Position numbers and translations under genes: made by a program. Positions 47,460 through 59,446 of a stretch of DNA of 64,000 nt are shown in pieces; the stretch's first letter is position 1, and each line of letters begins with the position of its first letter. The DNA is from Anaspis maculata (lineage: Eukaryota > Arthropoda > Insecta > Coleoptera > Scraptiidae). Below the pieces are notes generated by a model. It searched no databases and was not told the DNA's origin. It saw only the letters and a program-made list of their open reading frames with translations. The stretch covers positions 4,950,070 to 5,014,069 of the forward strand of contig OX421967.1 in NCBI GenBank assembly GCA_949128115.1, given 5' to 3'.

Positions 47460-47636
47460 GTCACGTGGGTTGAAGCCTGAAGTCACGTGGGTTGGAGCCT
47501 GGAGTCACGTGGGTTCAAACCTGAACTTTTTGGATAACAATTGTGTCTTTTTTTCTATATTTGTGTTCGTTCGTCAGATGTTGCGTTTGGAAAGAGTAGC
47601 TGCCATCTTCAAAAGTGGTGACCGATCGTTTTCAAA

Positions 47637-47768
47637 GTCACGTGGGTTGAAGCCTGAAGTCACGTGGGTTGAAGCCTGAAGTCACGTGGGTTGAAGCCTG
47701 AAGTCACGTGGGTTGAAGCCTGAAGTCACGTGGGTTGAAGCCTGAAGTCACGTGGGTTGAAGCCTGAA
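47637..47768. repeat. Run of six 22-bp SHORT bricks
   Basis: Six bricks between B and A, inside the locally expanded stretch of superrepeat copy 2. Confidence 0.93.
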
Positions 47769-47945
47769 GTCACGTGGGTTAAAACCTGAACTTTTTGGAT
47801 AACAATTGTGTCTTTTCTTCTATATTTGTATTCGTTCGTCAGATTTTGCGTTTGGAACAAGTAGCTGCCAACATCAAAAGTGGTGACCGATCGTTTTAGA
47901 AGTCACGTGGGTTGAAGCCTGAAGTCACGTGGGTTGAAGCCTGGA

Positions 47946-48078
47946 GGCACGTGGGTTCAAACCTGATCTTTTTGGATAACAATTGTGTCTTTTTTTCTAT
48001 ATTTGTGTTCGTTCGTCAGATGTTGCGTTTGGAAAGAGTAGCTGCCAACATCAAAAGTGGTGACCGATCGTTTTAGAA
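47946..48078. repeat. Hybrid LONG brick, B front and A end
   Basis: Third hybrid in the expansion, 619 bp after 47327 (3 LONG + 10 SHORT). Confidence 0.91.
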
Positions 48079-49007
48079 GTCACGTGGGTTGAAGCCTGAA
48101 GTCACGTGGGTTGGAGCCTGGAGTCACGTGGGTTCAAACCTGAACTTTTTGGATAACAATTGTGTCTTTTTTTCTATATTTGTGTTCGTTCGTCAGATGT
48201 TGCGTTTGGAAAGAGTAGCTGCCATCTTCAAAAGTGGTGACCGATCGTTTTCAAAGTCACGTGGGTTGAAGCCTGAAGTCACGTGGGTTGAAGCCTGAAG
48301 TCACGTGGGTTGAAGCCTGAAGTCACGTGGGTTGAAACCTGAACTTTTTGTATAACAATTGTGTCTTTTCTTCTATATTTGTGTTCGTTCGTCAGATTTT
48401 GTGTTTGGAACGAGTAGCTGCCAACATCAAAAGTGGTGACCGATCGTTTTAGAAGTCACGTGGGTTGAAGCCTGAAGTCACGTGGGTTGAAGCCTGGAGG
48501 CACGTGGGTTCAAACCTGATCTTTTTGGATAACAATTGTGTCTTTTTTTCTATATTTGTGTTCGTTCGTCAGATGTTGCGTTTGGAAAGAGTAGCTGCCA
48601 TCTTCAAAAGTGGTGACCGATCGTTTTCAAAGTCACGTGGGTTGAAGCCTGAAGTCACGTGAGTTGAAGCCTGAAGTCACGTGGGTTGAAGCCTGAAGTC
48701 ACGTGGGTTAAAACTTGAACTTTTTGGATAACAATTGTGTCTTTTCTTCTATATTTGTGTTCGTTCGTCAGATTTTGCGTTTGGAACAAGTAGCTGCCAA
48801 CATCAAAAGTGGTGACCGATCGTTTTAGAAGTCACGTGGGTTGAAGCCTGAAGTCACGTGGGTTGGAGCCTGGAGTCACGTGGGTTCAAACCTGAACTTT
48901 TTGGATAACAATTGTGTCTTTTTTTCTATATTTGTGTTCGGTCGTCAGATGTTGCGTTTGGAAAGAGTAGCTGCCATCTTCAAAAGTGGTGACCGATCGT
49001 TTTCAAA

Positions 49008-49139
49008 GTCACGTGGGTTGAAGCCTGAAGTCACGTGGGTTGAAGCCTGAAGTCACGTGGGTTGAAGCCTGAAGTCACGTGGGTTGAAGCCTGAAGTCAC
49101 GTGGGATGAAGCCTGAAGTCACGTGGGTTGAAGCCTGAA
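49008..49139. repeat. Run of six 22-bp SHORT bricks with GGATGAAG marker
   Basis: Counterpart of 39564-39695 in the next superrepeat copy (offset 9,444), including the GGATGAAG brick. Confidence 0.92.
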
Positions 49140-51041
49140 GTCACGTGGGTTAAAACCTGAACTTTTTGGATAACAATTGTGTCTTTTCTTCTATATTTGT
49201 GTTCGTTCGTCAGATTTTGCGTTTGGAACAAGTAGCTGCCAACATCAAAAGTGGTGACCGATCGTTTAAGAAGTTACGTGGGTTGAAGCCTGAAGTCACG
49301 TGGGTTGAAGCCTGAAGTCACGTGGGTTAAAACCTGAACTTTTGGGATAACAATTGTGTCTTTTCTTCTATATTTGTGTTCGTTCGTCAAATTTTGCGTT
49401 TGGAACAAGTAGCTCCCAACATCAAAAGTGGTGACCGATCGTTTTAGAAGTCACGTGGGTTGAAGCCTGAAGTCACGTGAGTTGGAGCCTGGAGTCACGT
49501 GGGTTCAAACCTGAACTTTTTGGATAACAATTGTGACTTTTTTTCTATATTTGTGTTCGTTCGTCAGATGTTGCGTTTGGAAAGAGTAGCTGCCATCTTC
49601 AAAAGTGGTGACCGATCGTTTTCAAAGTCACGTGGGTTGAAGCCTGAAGTCACGTGGGTTGAAGCCTGAAGTCACGTGGGTTGAAGCCTGAAGTCACGTG
49701 GGTTAAAACTTGAACTTTTTGGATAACAATTGTGTCTTTTCTTCTATATTTGTGTTCGTTCGTCAGATTTTGCGTTTGGAACAAGTAGCTGCCAACATCA
49801 AAAGTGGTGACCGATCGTTTCAGAAGTCACGTGGGTTGAAGCCTGAAGTCACGTGGGTTGGAGCCTGGAGTCACGTGGGTTCAAACCTGAACTTTTTGGA
49901 TAACAATTGTGTTTTTCTTTCTATATTTGTGTTCGTTCGTCAGATGTTGCGTATGGAAAGAGTAGCTGCCATCTTCAAAAGTGGTGACCGATCGTTTTCA
50001 AAGTCACGTGGGTTGAAGCCTGAAGTCACGTGGGTTGGAGCCTGAAGTCACGTGGGTTAAAACCTGAACTTTTTGGATAACAATTGTGTCTTTTCTTCTA
50101 TATTTGTGTTCGTTCGTCAGATTTTGCGTTTGGAACAAGTAGCTGCCAACATCAAAAGTGGTGACCGATCGTCTTAGAAGTCACGTGGGTTGAAGCCTGA
50201 AGTCACGTGAGTTGGAGCCTGGAGTCACGTGGGTTCAAACCTGAACTTTTTGGATAACAATTGTGTCTTTTTTTCTATATTTGTGTTCGTTCGTCAGATG
50301 TTGCGTTTGGAAAGAGTAGCTGCCATCTTCAAAAGTGGTGACCGATCGTTTTCAAAGTCACGTGGGTTGAAGCCTGATGTCACGTGGGTTGAAGCCTGAA
50401 GTCACGTGGGTTGAAGCCTGAAGTCACGTGGGTTAAAACTTGAACTTTTTGGATAACAATTGTGTCTTTTCTTCTATATTTGTGTTCGTTCGTCAGATGT
50501 TGCGTTTGGAAAGAGTAGCTGCCATCTTCAAAAGTGGTGACCGATCGTTTTCAAAGTCACGTGGATTGAAGCCTGAAGTCAGGTGGGTTGAAGCCTGAAG
50601 TCACGTGGGTTGAAGCCTGAAGTCACGTGGGTTAAAACTTGAACTTTTTGGATAACAATTGTGTCTTTTCTTCTATATTTGTGTTCGTTCGTCAGATTTT
50701 GCGTTTGGAACAAGTAGCTGCCAACATCAAAAGTGGTGACCGATCGTTTTAGAAGTCACGTGGGTTGAAGCCTGAAGTCACGTGGGTTGGAGCCTGGAGT
50801 CACGTGGGTTCAAACCTGAACTTTTTGGATAACAATTGTGTCTTTTTTTCTATATTTGTGTTCGGTCGTCAGATGTTGCGTTTGGAAAGAGTAGCTGCCA
50901 TCTTCAAAAGTGGTGACCGATCATTTTCAAAGTCACGTGGGTTGAAGCCTGAAGTCACGTGGGTTGAAGCCTGAAGTCACGTGGGTTGAAGCCTGAAGTC
51001 ACGTGGGTTGAAGCCTGAAGTCACGTGGGTTGAAGCCTGAA

Positions 51042-51528
51042 GTCACGTGGGTTAAAACCTGAACTTTTTGGATAACAATTGTGTCTTTTCTTCTATATTT
51101 GTGTTCGTTCGTCAGATTTTGCGTCTGGAACAAGTAGCTGCCAACATCAAAAGTGGTGACCGATCGTTTAAGAAGTTACGTGGGTTGAAGCCTGAAGTCA
51201 CGTGGGTTGGAGCCTGGAGTCACGTGGGTTCAAACCTGAACTTTTTGGATAACAATTGTGTCTTTTCTTCTATATTTGTGTTCGTTCGTCAGATTTTGCG
51301 TTTGGAACAAGTAGCTGCCAACATCAAAAGTGGTGACCGATCGTTTAAGAAGTTACGTGGGTTGAAGCCTGAAGTCACGTGGGTTGGAGCCTGGAGTCAC
51401 GTGGGTTCAAACCTGAACTTTTTGGATAACAATTGTGTCTTTTTTTCTATATTTGTGTTCGTTCGTCAGATGTTGCGTTTGGAAAGAGTAGCTGCCATCT
51501 TCAAAAGTGGTGACCGATCGTTTTCAAA
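51042..51528. repeat. A-A-B trimer, GTTACGTGGG variant
   Basis: Superrepeat E copy 3 version, offset 9,444 from copy 2, with GCGTCTGGAAC retained. Confidence 0.92.
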
Positions 51529-52501
51529 GTCACGTGAGTTGAAGCCTGAAGTCACGTGGGTTGAAGCCTGAAGTCACGTGGGTTAAAACCTGAACTTTTT
51601 GGATAACAATTGTGTCTTTTCTTCTATATTTGTGTTCGTTCGTCAGATTTTGCGTTTGGAACAAGTAGCTGCCAACATCAAGAGTGGTGACCGATCGTTT
51701 TAGAAGTCACGTGGGTTTAAGCCTGAAGTCACGTGGGTTGGAGCCTGGAGTCACGTGGGTTCAAACCTGAACTTTTTGGATAACAATTGTGTCTTTTTTT
51801 CTATATTTGTGTTCGTTCGTCAGATGTTGCGTTTGGAAAGAGTAGCTGCCATCTTCAAAAGTGGTGACGGATCGTTTTCAAAGTCACGTGGGTTGAAGCC
51901 TGAAGTCACGTGGGTTGAAGCCTGAAGTCACGTGGATTGAAGCCTGAAGTCACGTGGGTTAAAACCTGAACTTTTTGGATAACAATTGTGTCTTTTCTTC
52001 TATATTTGTGTTCGTTCGTCAGATTTTGCGTTTGGAACAAGTAGCTGCCAACCTCAAAAGTGGTGACCGATCGTTTTAGATGTCACGTGGGTTGAAGCCT
52101 GAAGTCACGTGGGTTGGAGCCTGGAGTCACGTGGGTTCAAACCTGAACTTTTCGGATAACAATTGTGTCTTTTTTTCTATATTTGTGTTCGTTCGTCAGA
52201 TGTTGCGTTTGGAAAGAGTAGCTGCCATCTTCAAAAGTGGTGACCGATCGTTTTAAAAGTCACGTGGGTTGAAGCCTGAAGTCACGTGGGTTGAAGCCTG
52301 AAGTCACGTGGGTTGAAGCCTGAAGTTACGTGGGTTAAAACCTGAACTTTTTGGATAACCAATGTGTCTTTTCTTCTATATTTGTGTTCGTTCGTCAGAT
52401 GTTGCGTTTGGAAAGAGTAGCTGCCATCTTCAAAAGTGGTAACCGATCGTTTTAAAAGTCACGTGGGTTGAAGCCTGAAGTCACGTGGGTTGAAGCCTGA
52501 A

Positions 52502-52634
52502 GTCACGTGGGTTAAAACCTGAACTTTTTGGATAACAATTGTGTCTTTTCTTCTGTATTTGTGTTCGTTCGACAGATTTTGCGTTTGGAACAAGTAGCTG
52601 TCATCTTCAAAAGTGGTGACCGATCGTTTCAAAA
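52502..52634. repeat. Hybrid LONG brick, A front and B end, GACAG mark
   Basis: Copy of 43080-43212 in superrepeat E3, with the same marks. Confidence 0.91.
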
Positions 52635-52678
52635 GTCACGTGGGTTGAAGCCTGAAGTCACGTGGGTTGGAGCCTGAA

Positions 52679-52811
52679 GTCACGTGGGCTCAAACCTGAA
52701 TTTTTTGGATAACAATTGTGTCTTTTTTTCTATTATTGTGTTCGTTCGTCAGATTTTGCGTTTGGAACAAGTAGCTGCCAACATCAAAAGTGGTGACCGA
52801 TCGTTTTGGAA
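52679..52811. repeat. TTATTG-marked A brick, site 6
   Basis: Same three marks, 9,422 bp after site 5. Confidence 0.93.
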
Positions 52812-54691
52812 GTCACGTGGGTTGAAGCCTGAAGTCACGTGGGTTGGAGCCTGGAGTCACGTGGGTTCAAACCTGAACTTTTTGGATAACAATTGTGTCT
52901 TTTTTTCTATATTTGTGTTCGTTCGTCAGATGTTGCGTTTGGAAAGAGTAGCTGCCATCTTCAAAAGTGGTGACCGATCGTTCTAAAAGTCACGTGGGTT
53001 GAAGCCTAAAGTCACGTGGGTTGAAGCCTGAAGTCACGTGGGTTGAAACCTGAACTTTTTGGATAACAATTGTGTCTTTTCTTCTATATTTGTGTTCGTT
53101 CGTCAGATTTTGCGTTTGAAACAAGTAGCTGCCAACCTCAAAAGTGGTGACCGATCGTTTTAGATGTCACGTGGGTTGAAGCCTGAAGTCACGTGGGTTG
53201 GAGCCTGGAGTCACGTGGGTTCAAACCTGAACTTTTTGGATAACAATTGTGTCTTTTTTTCTATATTTGTGTTCGTTCGTCAGATGTTGCGTTTGGAAAG
53301 AGTAGCTGCCATCTTCAAAAGTGGTGACCGATCGTTTCAAAAGTCACGTGGGTTGAAGCCTGAAGTCACGTGGGTTGAAGCCTGAAGTCACGTGGGTTGA
53401 AGCCTGAAGTCACGTGGGTTAAAACCTGAACTTTTTGGATAACAATTGTGTCTTTTCTTCTATATTTGTGTTCGTTCGTCAGATGTTGCGTTTGGAAAGA
53501 GTAGCTGCCATCTTCAAAAGTGGTGACCGATCGTTTCAAAAGTCACGTGGGTTGAAGCCTGAAGTCACGTGGGTTAAAGCCTGAAGTCACGTGGGTTAAA
53601 ACCTGAACTTTTTGGATAACAATTGTGTCTTTTCTTCTATATTTGTGTTCGTTCGTAAGATTTTGCGTTTGGAACAAGTAGCTGCCAACATCAAAAGTGG
53701 TGACCGATCGTTTTAGAAGTCACGTGGGTTGAAGCCTGAAGTCACGTGGGTTGGAGCCTGGAGTCACGTGGGTTCAAACCTGAGCTTTTTGGATAACAAT
53801 TGTGTCTTTTTTTCTATATTTGTGTTCGTTCGTCAGATGTTGCGTTTGGAAAGAGTAGCTGCCATCTTCAAAAGTGGTGACCGATCGTTTTAAAAGTCAC
53901 GTGGGTTAAAACCTGAAGTCACGTGGGTTGAAGCCTGAAGTCACGTGGGTTAAAACCTGAACTTTTTGGATAACAATTGTGTCTTTTCTTCTATATTTGT
54001 GTTCGTTCGTCAGATTTTGCGTTTGAAACAAGTAGCTGCCAACCTCAAAAGTGGTGACCGATCGTTTAAGATGTCACGTGGGTTGAAGCCTGAAGTCACG
54101 TGGGTTGGAGCCTGGAGTCACGTGGGTTCAAACCTGAACTTTTTGGATAACAATTGTGTTTTTTTTTCTATATTTGTGTTCGTTCGTCAGATGTTGCGTT
54201 TGGAAAGAGTAGCTGCCATCTTCAAAAGTGGTGACCGATCGTTTTCAAAGTCACGTGGGTTGAAGCCTGAAGTCACGTGGGTGTAAGCCTGAAGTCACGT
54301 GAGTTGAAGCCTGAAGTCACGTGGGTTAAAACCTGAACTTTTTGGATAACAATTGTGTCTTTTCTCCTATATTTGTGTTCGTTCGTCAGATTTTGCGTTT
54401 GGAACAAGTAGCTGCCAACCTCAAAAGTGGTGACCGATCGTTTTAGATGTCACGTGGGTTAAAGCCTGAAGTCACGTGGGTTGGAGCCTGGAGTCACGTG
54501 GGTTCAAACCTGAACTTTTTGGATAACAATTGTGTCTTTTTTTCTATATTTGTGTTCGTTCGTCAGATGTTGCGTTTGGAAAGAGTAGCTGCCATCTTCA
54601 AAAGTGGTGACCGATCGTTTTCAAAGTCACGTGGGTTGAAGCCTGAAGTCACGTAGGTTGAAGCCTGAAGTCACGTGGGTTGAAGCCTGAA

Positions 54692-55797
54692 GTCACGTGG
54701 GTTAAAACCTGAACTTTTTGGATAACAATTGTGTCTTTTCTTCTATATTTGTGTTCGTTCGTCAGATGTTGCGTTTGGAAAGAGTAGCTGCCATCTTCAA
54801 AAGTGGTGACTGATCGTTTCAAAAGTCACGTGGGTTGAAGCCTGAAGTCACGTGGGTTGAAGCCTGAAGTCACGTGGGTTGAAGCCTGAAGTCACGTGGG
54901 TTAAAACCTGAACTTTTTGGATAACAATTGTGTCTTTTCTTCTATATTTGTGTTCGTTCGTAAGATTTTGCGTTTGGAACAAGTAGCTGCCAACATCAAA
55001 AGTGGTGACCGATCGTTTTAGAAGTCACGTGGGTTGAAGCCTGAAGTCACGTGGGTTGGAGCCTGGAGTCACGTGGGTTCAAACCTGAACTTTTTGGATA
55101 ACAATTGTGTTTTTTTTTCTATATTTGTGTTCGTTCGTCAGATGTTGCGTTTGGGAAGAGTAGCTGCCATCTTCAAAAGTGGTGACCGATCGTTTTCAAA
55201 TTCACGTGGGTTGAAGCCTGAAGTCACGTGGGTTGAAGCCTGAAGTCACGTGGGTTGAAGCCTGAAGTCACGTGGGTTAAAACCTGAACTTTTTGGATAA
55301 CAATTGTGTCTTTTCTTCTATATTTGTGTTCGTTCGTCAGATTTTGCGTTTGAAACAAGTAGCTGCCAACCTCAAAAGTGGTGACCGATCGTTTTAGATG
55401 TCACGTGGGTTGAAGCCTGAAGTCACGTGGGTTGAAGCCTGAAGTCACGTGGGTTAAAACCTGAACTTTTTGGATAACAATTGTGTCTTTTCTTCTATAT
55501 TTGTGTTCGTTCGTCAGATTTTGCGTTTGGAACAAGTAGCTGCCAACATCAAAAGTGGTGACCGATCGTTTTAGAAGTCACGTGGGTTGAAGCCTGAAGT
55601 CACGTGGGTTGGAGCCTGGAGTCACGTGGGTTCAAACCTGAACTTTTTGGATAACAATTGTGTCTTTTTTTCTATATTTGTGTTCGTTCGTCAGATGTTG
55701 CGTTTGGAAAGAGTAGCTGCCATCTTCAAAAGTGGTGACCGATCGTTTTCAAAGTCACGTGGGTTGAAGCCTGAAGTCACGTGGGTTGAAGCCTGAA
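54692..55797. repeat. G block, copy 4
   Basis: Exactly 9,422 bp from copy 3, with the same marks and the same length. Confidence 0.9.
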
Positions 55798-55974
55798 GTC
55801 ACGTGGGTTGAAACCTGAACTTTTTGTATAACAATTGTGTCTTTTCTTCTATATTTGTGTTCGTTCGTCAGATTTTGTGTTTGGAACGAGTAGCTGCCAA
55901 CATCAAAAGTGGTGACCGATCGTTTTAGAAGTCACGTGGGTTGAAGCCTGAAGTCACGTGGGTTGAAGCCTGGA

Positions 55975-56107
55975 GGCACGTGGGTTCAAACCTGATCTTT
56001 TTGGATAACAATTGTGTCTTTTTTTCTATATTTGTGTTCGTTCGTCAGATGTTGCGTTTGGAAAGAGTAGCTGCCAACATCAAAAGTGGTGACCGATCGT
56101 TTTAGAA
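55975..56107. repeat. Hybrid LONG brick, B front and A end
   Basis: Superrepeat E3 counterpart of 38502-38634. Confidence 0.91.
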
Positions 56108-57146
56108 GTCACGTGGGTTGAAGCCTGAAGTCACGTGGGTTGGAGCCTGGAGTCACGTGGGTTCAAACCTGAACTTTTTGGATAACAATTGTGTCTTTTT
56201 TTCTATATTTGTGTTCGTTCGTCAGATGTTGCGTTTGGAAAGAGTAGCTGCCATCTTCAAAAGTGGTGACCGATCGTTTTCAAAGTCACGTGGGTTGAAG
56301 CCTGAAGTCACGTGGGTTGAAGCCTGAAGTCACGTGGGTTGAAGCCTGAAGTCACGTGGGTTGAAACCTGAACTTTTTGTATAACAATTGTGTCTTTTCT
56401 TCTATATTTGTGTTCGTTCGTCAGATTTTGTGTTTGGAACGAGTAGCTGCCAACATCAAAAGTGGTGACCGATCGTTTTAGAAGTCACGTGGGTTGAAGC
56501 CTGAAGTCACGTGGGTTGAAGCCTGGAGGCACGTGGGTTCAAACCTGATCTTTTTGGATAACAATTGTGTCTTTTTTTCTATATTTGTGTTCGTTCGTCA
56601 GATGTTGCGTTTGGAAAGAGTAGCTGCCATCTTCAAAAGTGGTGACCGATCGTTTTCAAAGTCACGTGGGTTGAAGCCTGAAGTCACGTGAGTTGAAGCC
56701 TGAAGTCACGTGGGTTGAAGCCTGAAGTCACGTGGGTTAAAACTTGAACTTTTTGGATAACAATTGTGTCTTTTCTTCTATATTTGTGTTCGTTCGTCAG
56801 ATTTTGCGTTTGGAACAAGTAGCTGCCAACATCAAAAGTGGTGACCGATCGTTTTAGAAGTCACGTGGGTTGAAGCCTGAAGTCTCGTGGGTTGGAGCCT
56901 GGAGTCACGTGGGTTCAAACCTGAACTTTTTGGATAACAATTGTGTCTTTTTTTCTATATTTGTGTTCGGTCGTCAGATGTTGCGTTTGGAAAGAGTAGC
57001 TGCCATCTTCAAAAGTGGTGACCGATCGTTTTCAAAGTCACGTGGGTTGAAGCCTGAAGTCACGTGGGTTGAAGCCTGAAGTCACGTGGGTTGAAGCCTG
57101 AAGTCACGTGGGTTGAAGCCTGAAGTCACGTGGGTTGAAGCCTGAA

Positions 57147-57279
57147 GTCACGTGGGTTGAAACCTGAACTTTTTGGAAAACAATTGTGTTTTTTCTTCTA
57201 TATTTGTGTTCGTTCGTCAGATGTTGCGTTTGGAAAGAGTAGATGCAATCTTCAAAAGTGGTGACCGATCGTTTTCAAA
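57147..57279. repeat. Diverged LONG brick
   Basis: A hybrid brick with several private changes close together: TTGGAAAACAATTG for TTGGATAACAATTG, GTGTTTTTTCTTC, and AGATGCAATC for AGCTGCCATC. It is still 133 bp. It sits at the edge of the E3 superrepeat, where homogenisation may be weaker. Confidence 0.87.
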
Positions 57280-58318
57280 GTCACGTGGGTTGAAGCCTGA
57301 AGTCACGTGAGTTGAAGCCTGAAGTCACGTGGGTTGAAGCCTGAAGTCACGTGGGTTAAAACTTGAACTTTTTGGATAACAATTGTGTCTTTTCTTCTAT
57401 ATTTGTGTTCGTTCGTCAGATTTTGCGTTTGGAACAAGTAGCTGCCAACATCAAAAGTGGTGACCGATCGTTTTAGAAGTCACGTGGGTTGAAGCCTGAA
57501 GTCACGTGGGTTGGAGCCTGGAGTCACGTGGGCTCAAACCTGAACTTTTTGGATAACAATTGTGTCTTTTTTTCTATATTTGTGTTCGGTCGTCAGATGT
57601 TGCGTTTGGAAAGAGTAGCTGCCATCTTCAAAAGTGGTGACCGATCGTTTTCAAAGTCACGTGGGTTGAAGCCTGAAGTCACGTGGGATGAAGCCTGAAG
57701 TCACGTGGGTTGAAGCCTGAAGTCACGTGGGTTGAAGCCTGAAGTCACGTGAGTTGAAGCCTGAAGTCACGTGGGTTAAAACCTGAACTTTTTGGATAAC
57801 AATTGTGTCTTTTTTTCTATATTTGTGTTCGTTCGTCAGATTTTGCGTTTGGAACAAGTAGCTGCCAAAATCAAAAGTGGTGACCGATCGTTTTAGAAGT
57901 CACGTGGGTTGAAGCCTGAAGTCACGTGGGTTGGAGCCTGGAGTCACGTGGGTTCAAACCTGAACTTTTTGGATAACAATTGTGTCTTTTTTTCTATATT
58001 TGTGTTCGTTCGTCAGATGTTGCGTTTGGAAAGAGTAGCTGCCATCTTCAAAAGTGGTGACCGATCGTTTTCAAAGTCACGTGGGTTGAAGCCTGAAGTC
58101 ACGTGGGTTGAAGCCTGAAGTCACGTGGGTTGAAGCCTGAAGTCACGTGGGTTGAAACCTGAACTTTTTGTATAACAATTGTGTCTTTTCTTCTATATTT
58201 GTGTTCGTTCGTCAGATTTTGTGTTTGGAACGAGTAGCTGCCAACATCAAAAGTGGTGACCGATCGTTTTAGAAGTCACGTGGGTTGAAGCCTGAAGTCA
58301 CGTGAGTTGAAGCCTGGA

Positions 58319-58451
58319 GGCACGTGGGTTCAAACCTGATCTTTTTGGATAACAATTGTGTCTTTTTTTCTATATTTGTGTTCGTTCGTCAGATGTTGCG
58401 TTTGGAAAGAGTAGCTGCCAACATCAAAAGTGGTGACCGATCGTTTTAGAA
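58319..58451. repeat. Hybrid LONG brick, B front and A end
   Basis: Same hybrid in the right-hand mosaic; the preceding SHORT brick reads GTCACGTGAG. Confidence 0.91.
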
Positions 58452-59446
58452 GTCACGTGGGTTGAAGCCTGAAGTCACGTGGGTTGGAGCCTGGAGTCAC
58501 GTGGGTTCAAACCTGAACTTTTTGGATAACAATTGTGTCTTTTTTTCTATATTTGTGTTCGTTCGTCAGATGTTGCGTTTGGAAAGAGTAGCTGCCATCT
58601 TCAAAAGTGGTGACCGATCGTTTTCAAAGTCACGTGGGTTGAAGCCTGAAGTCACGTGGGTTGAAGCCTGAAGTCACGTGGGTTGAAGCCTGAAGTCACG
58701 TGGGTTGAAACCTGAACTTTTTGTATAACAATTGTGTCTTTTCTTCTATATTTGTGTTCGTTCGTCAGATTTTGTGTTTGGAACGAGTAGCTGCCAACAT
58801 CAAAAGTGGTGACCGATCGTTTTAGAAGTCACGTGGGTTGAAGCCTGAAGTCACGTGGGTTGAAGCCTGGAGGCACGTGGGTTCAAACCTGATCTTTTTG
58901 GATAACAATTGTGTCTTTTTTTCTATATTTGTGTTCGTTCGTCAGATGTTGCGTTTGGAAAGAGTAGCTGCCATCTTCAAAAGTGGTGACCGATCGTTTT
59001 CAAAGTCACGTGGGTTGAAGCCTGAAGTCACGTGAGTTGAAGCCTGAAGTCACGTGGGTTGAAGCCTGAAGTCACGTGGGTTAAAACTTGAACTTTTTGG
59101 ATAACAATTGTGTCTTTTCTTCTATATTTGTGTTCGTTCGTCAGATTTTGCATTTGGAACGAGTAGCTGCCAACCTCAAAAGTGGTGACCGATCGTTTTA
59201 GATGTCACGTGGGTTGAAGCCTGAAGTCACGTGGGTTGGAGCCTGGAGTCACGTGGGTTCAAACCTGAACTTCTTGGATAACAATTGTGTCTTTTTTTCT
59301 ATATTTGTGTTCGTTCGTCAGATGTTGCGTTTGGAAAGAGTAGCTGCCATCTTCAAAAGTGGTGACCGATCGTTTTCAAAGTCACGTGGGTTGAAGCCTG
59401 AAGTCACGTAGGTTGAAGCCTGAAGTCACGTGGGTTGAAGCCTGAA

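Larger units (their letters stand above)
39969..49412. repeat. Superrepeat E, copy 2 (9,444 bp)
   Basis: The fullest copy (50 LONG + 127 SHORT). It carries an extra 1,393 bp around 46.9-48.1 kb (7 LONG + 21 SHORT), in which bricks opening GGCACGTGGG recur at 46951, 47327 and 47946. Elsewhere it aligns to copy 3 at 9,444 then 9,422 bp with only scattered single-base differences by eye, so the two are very recent duplicates. Confidence 0.92.
51960..53900. repeat. C block, copy in superrepeat E3
   Basis: Matches the 42530-44480 copy at offset 9,422, including the TTATTG brick at 52679 and the hybrid at 52502. Confidence 0.9.
49413..57710. repeat. Superrepeat E, copy 3
   Basis: Follows copy 2 with one SHORT brick fewer near 51.94 kb, and without the 1,393-bp expansion, so from 56494 on its offset to copy 2 drops to 8,029. 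Private changes include AGGTGGG (50581), GGGTTTAAGCC (51715), GACGGATCG (51866) and GTGTTTTTTTTTC (54158). The GGATGAAG marker appears at 57685, after which the order of modules no longer matches. Confidence 0.9.
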
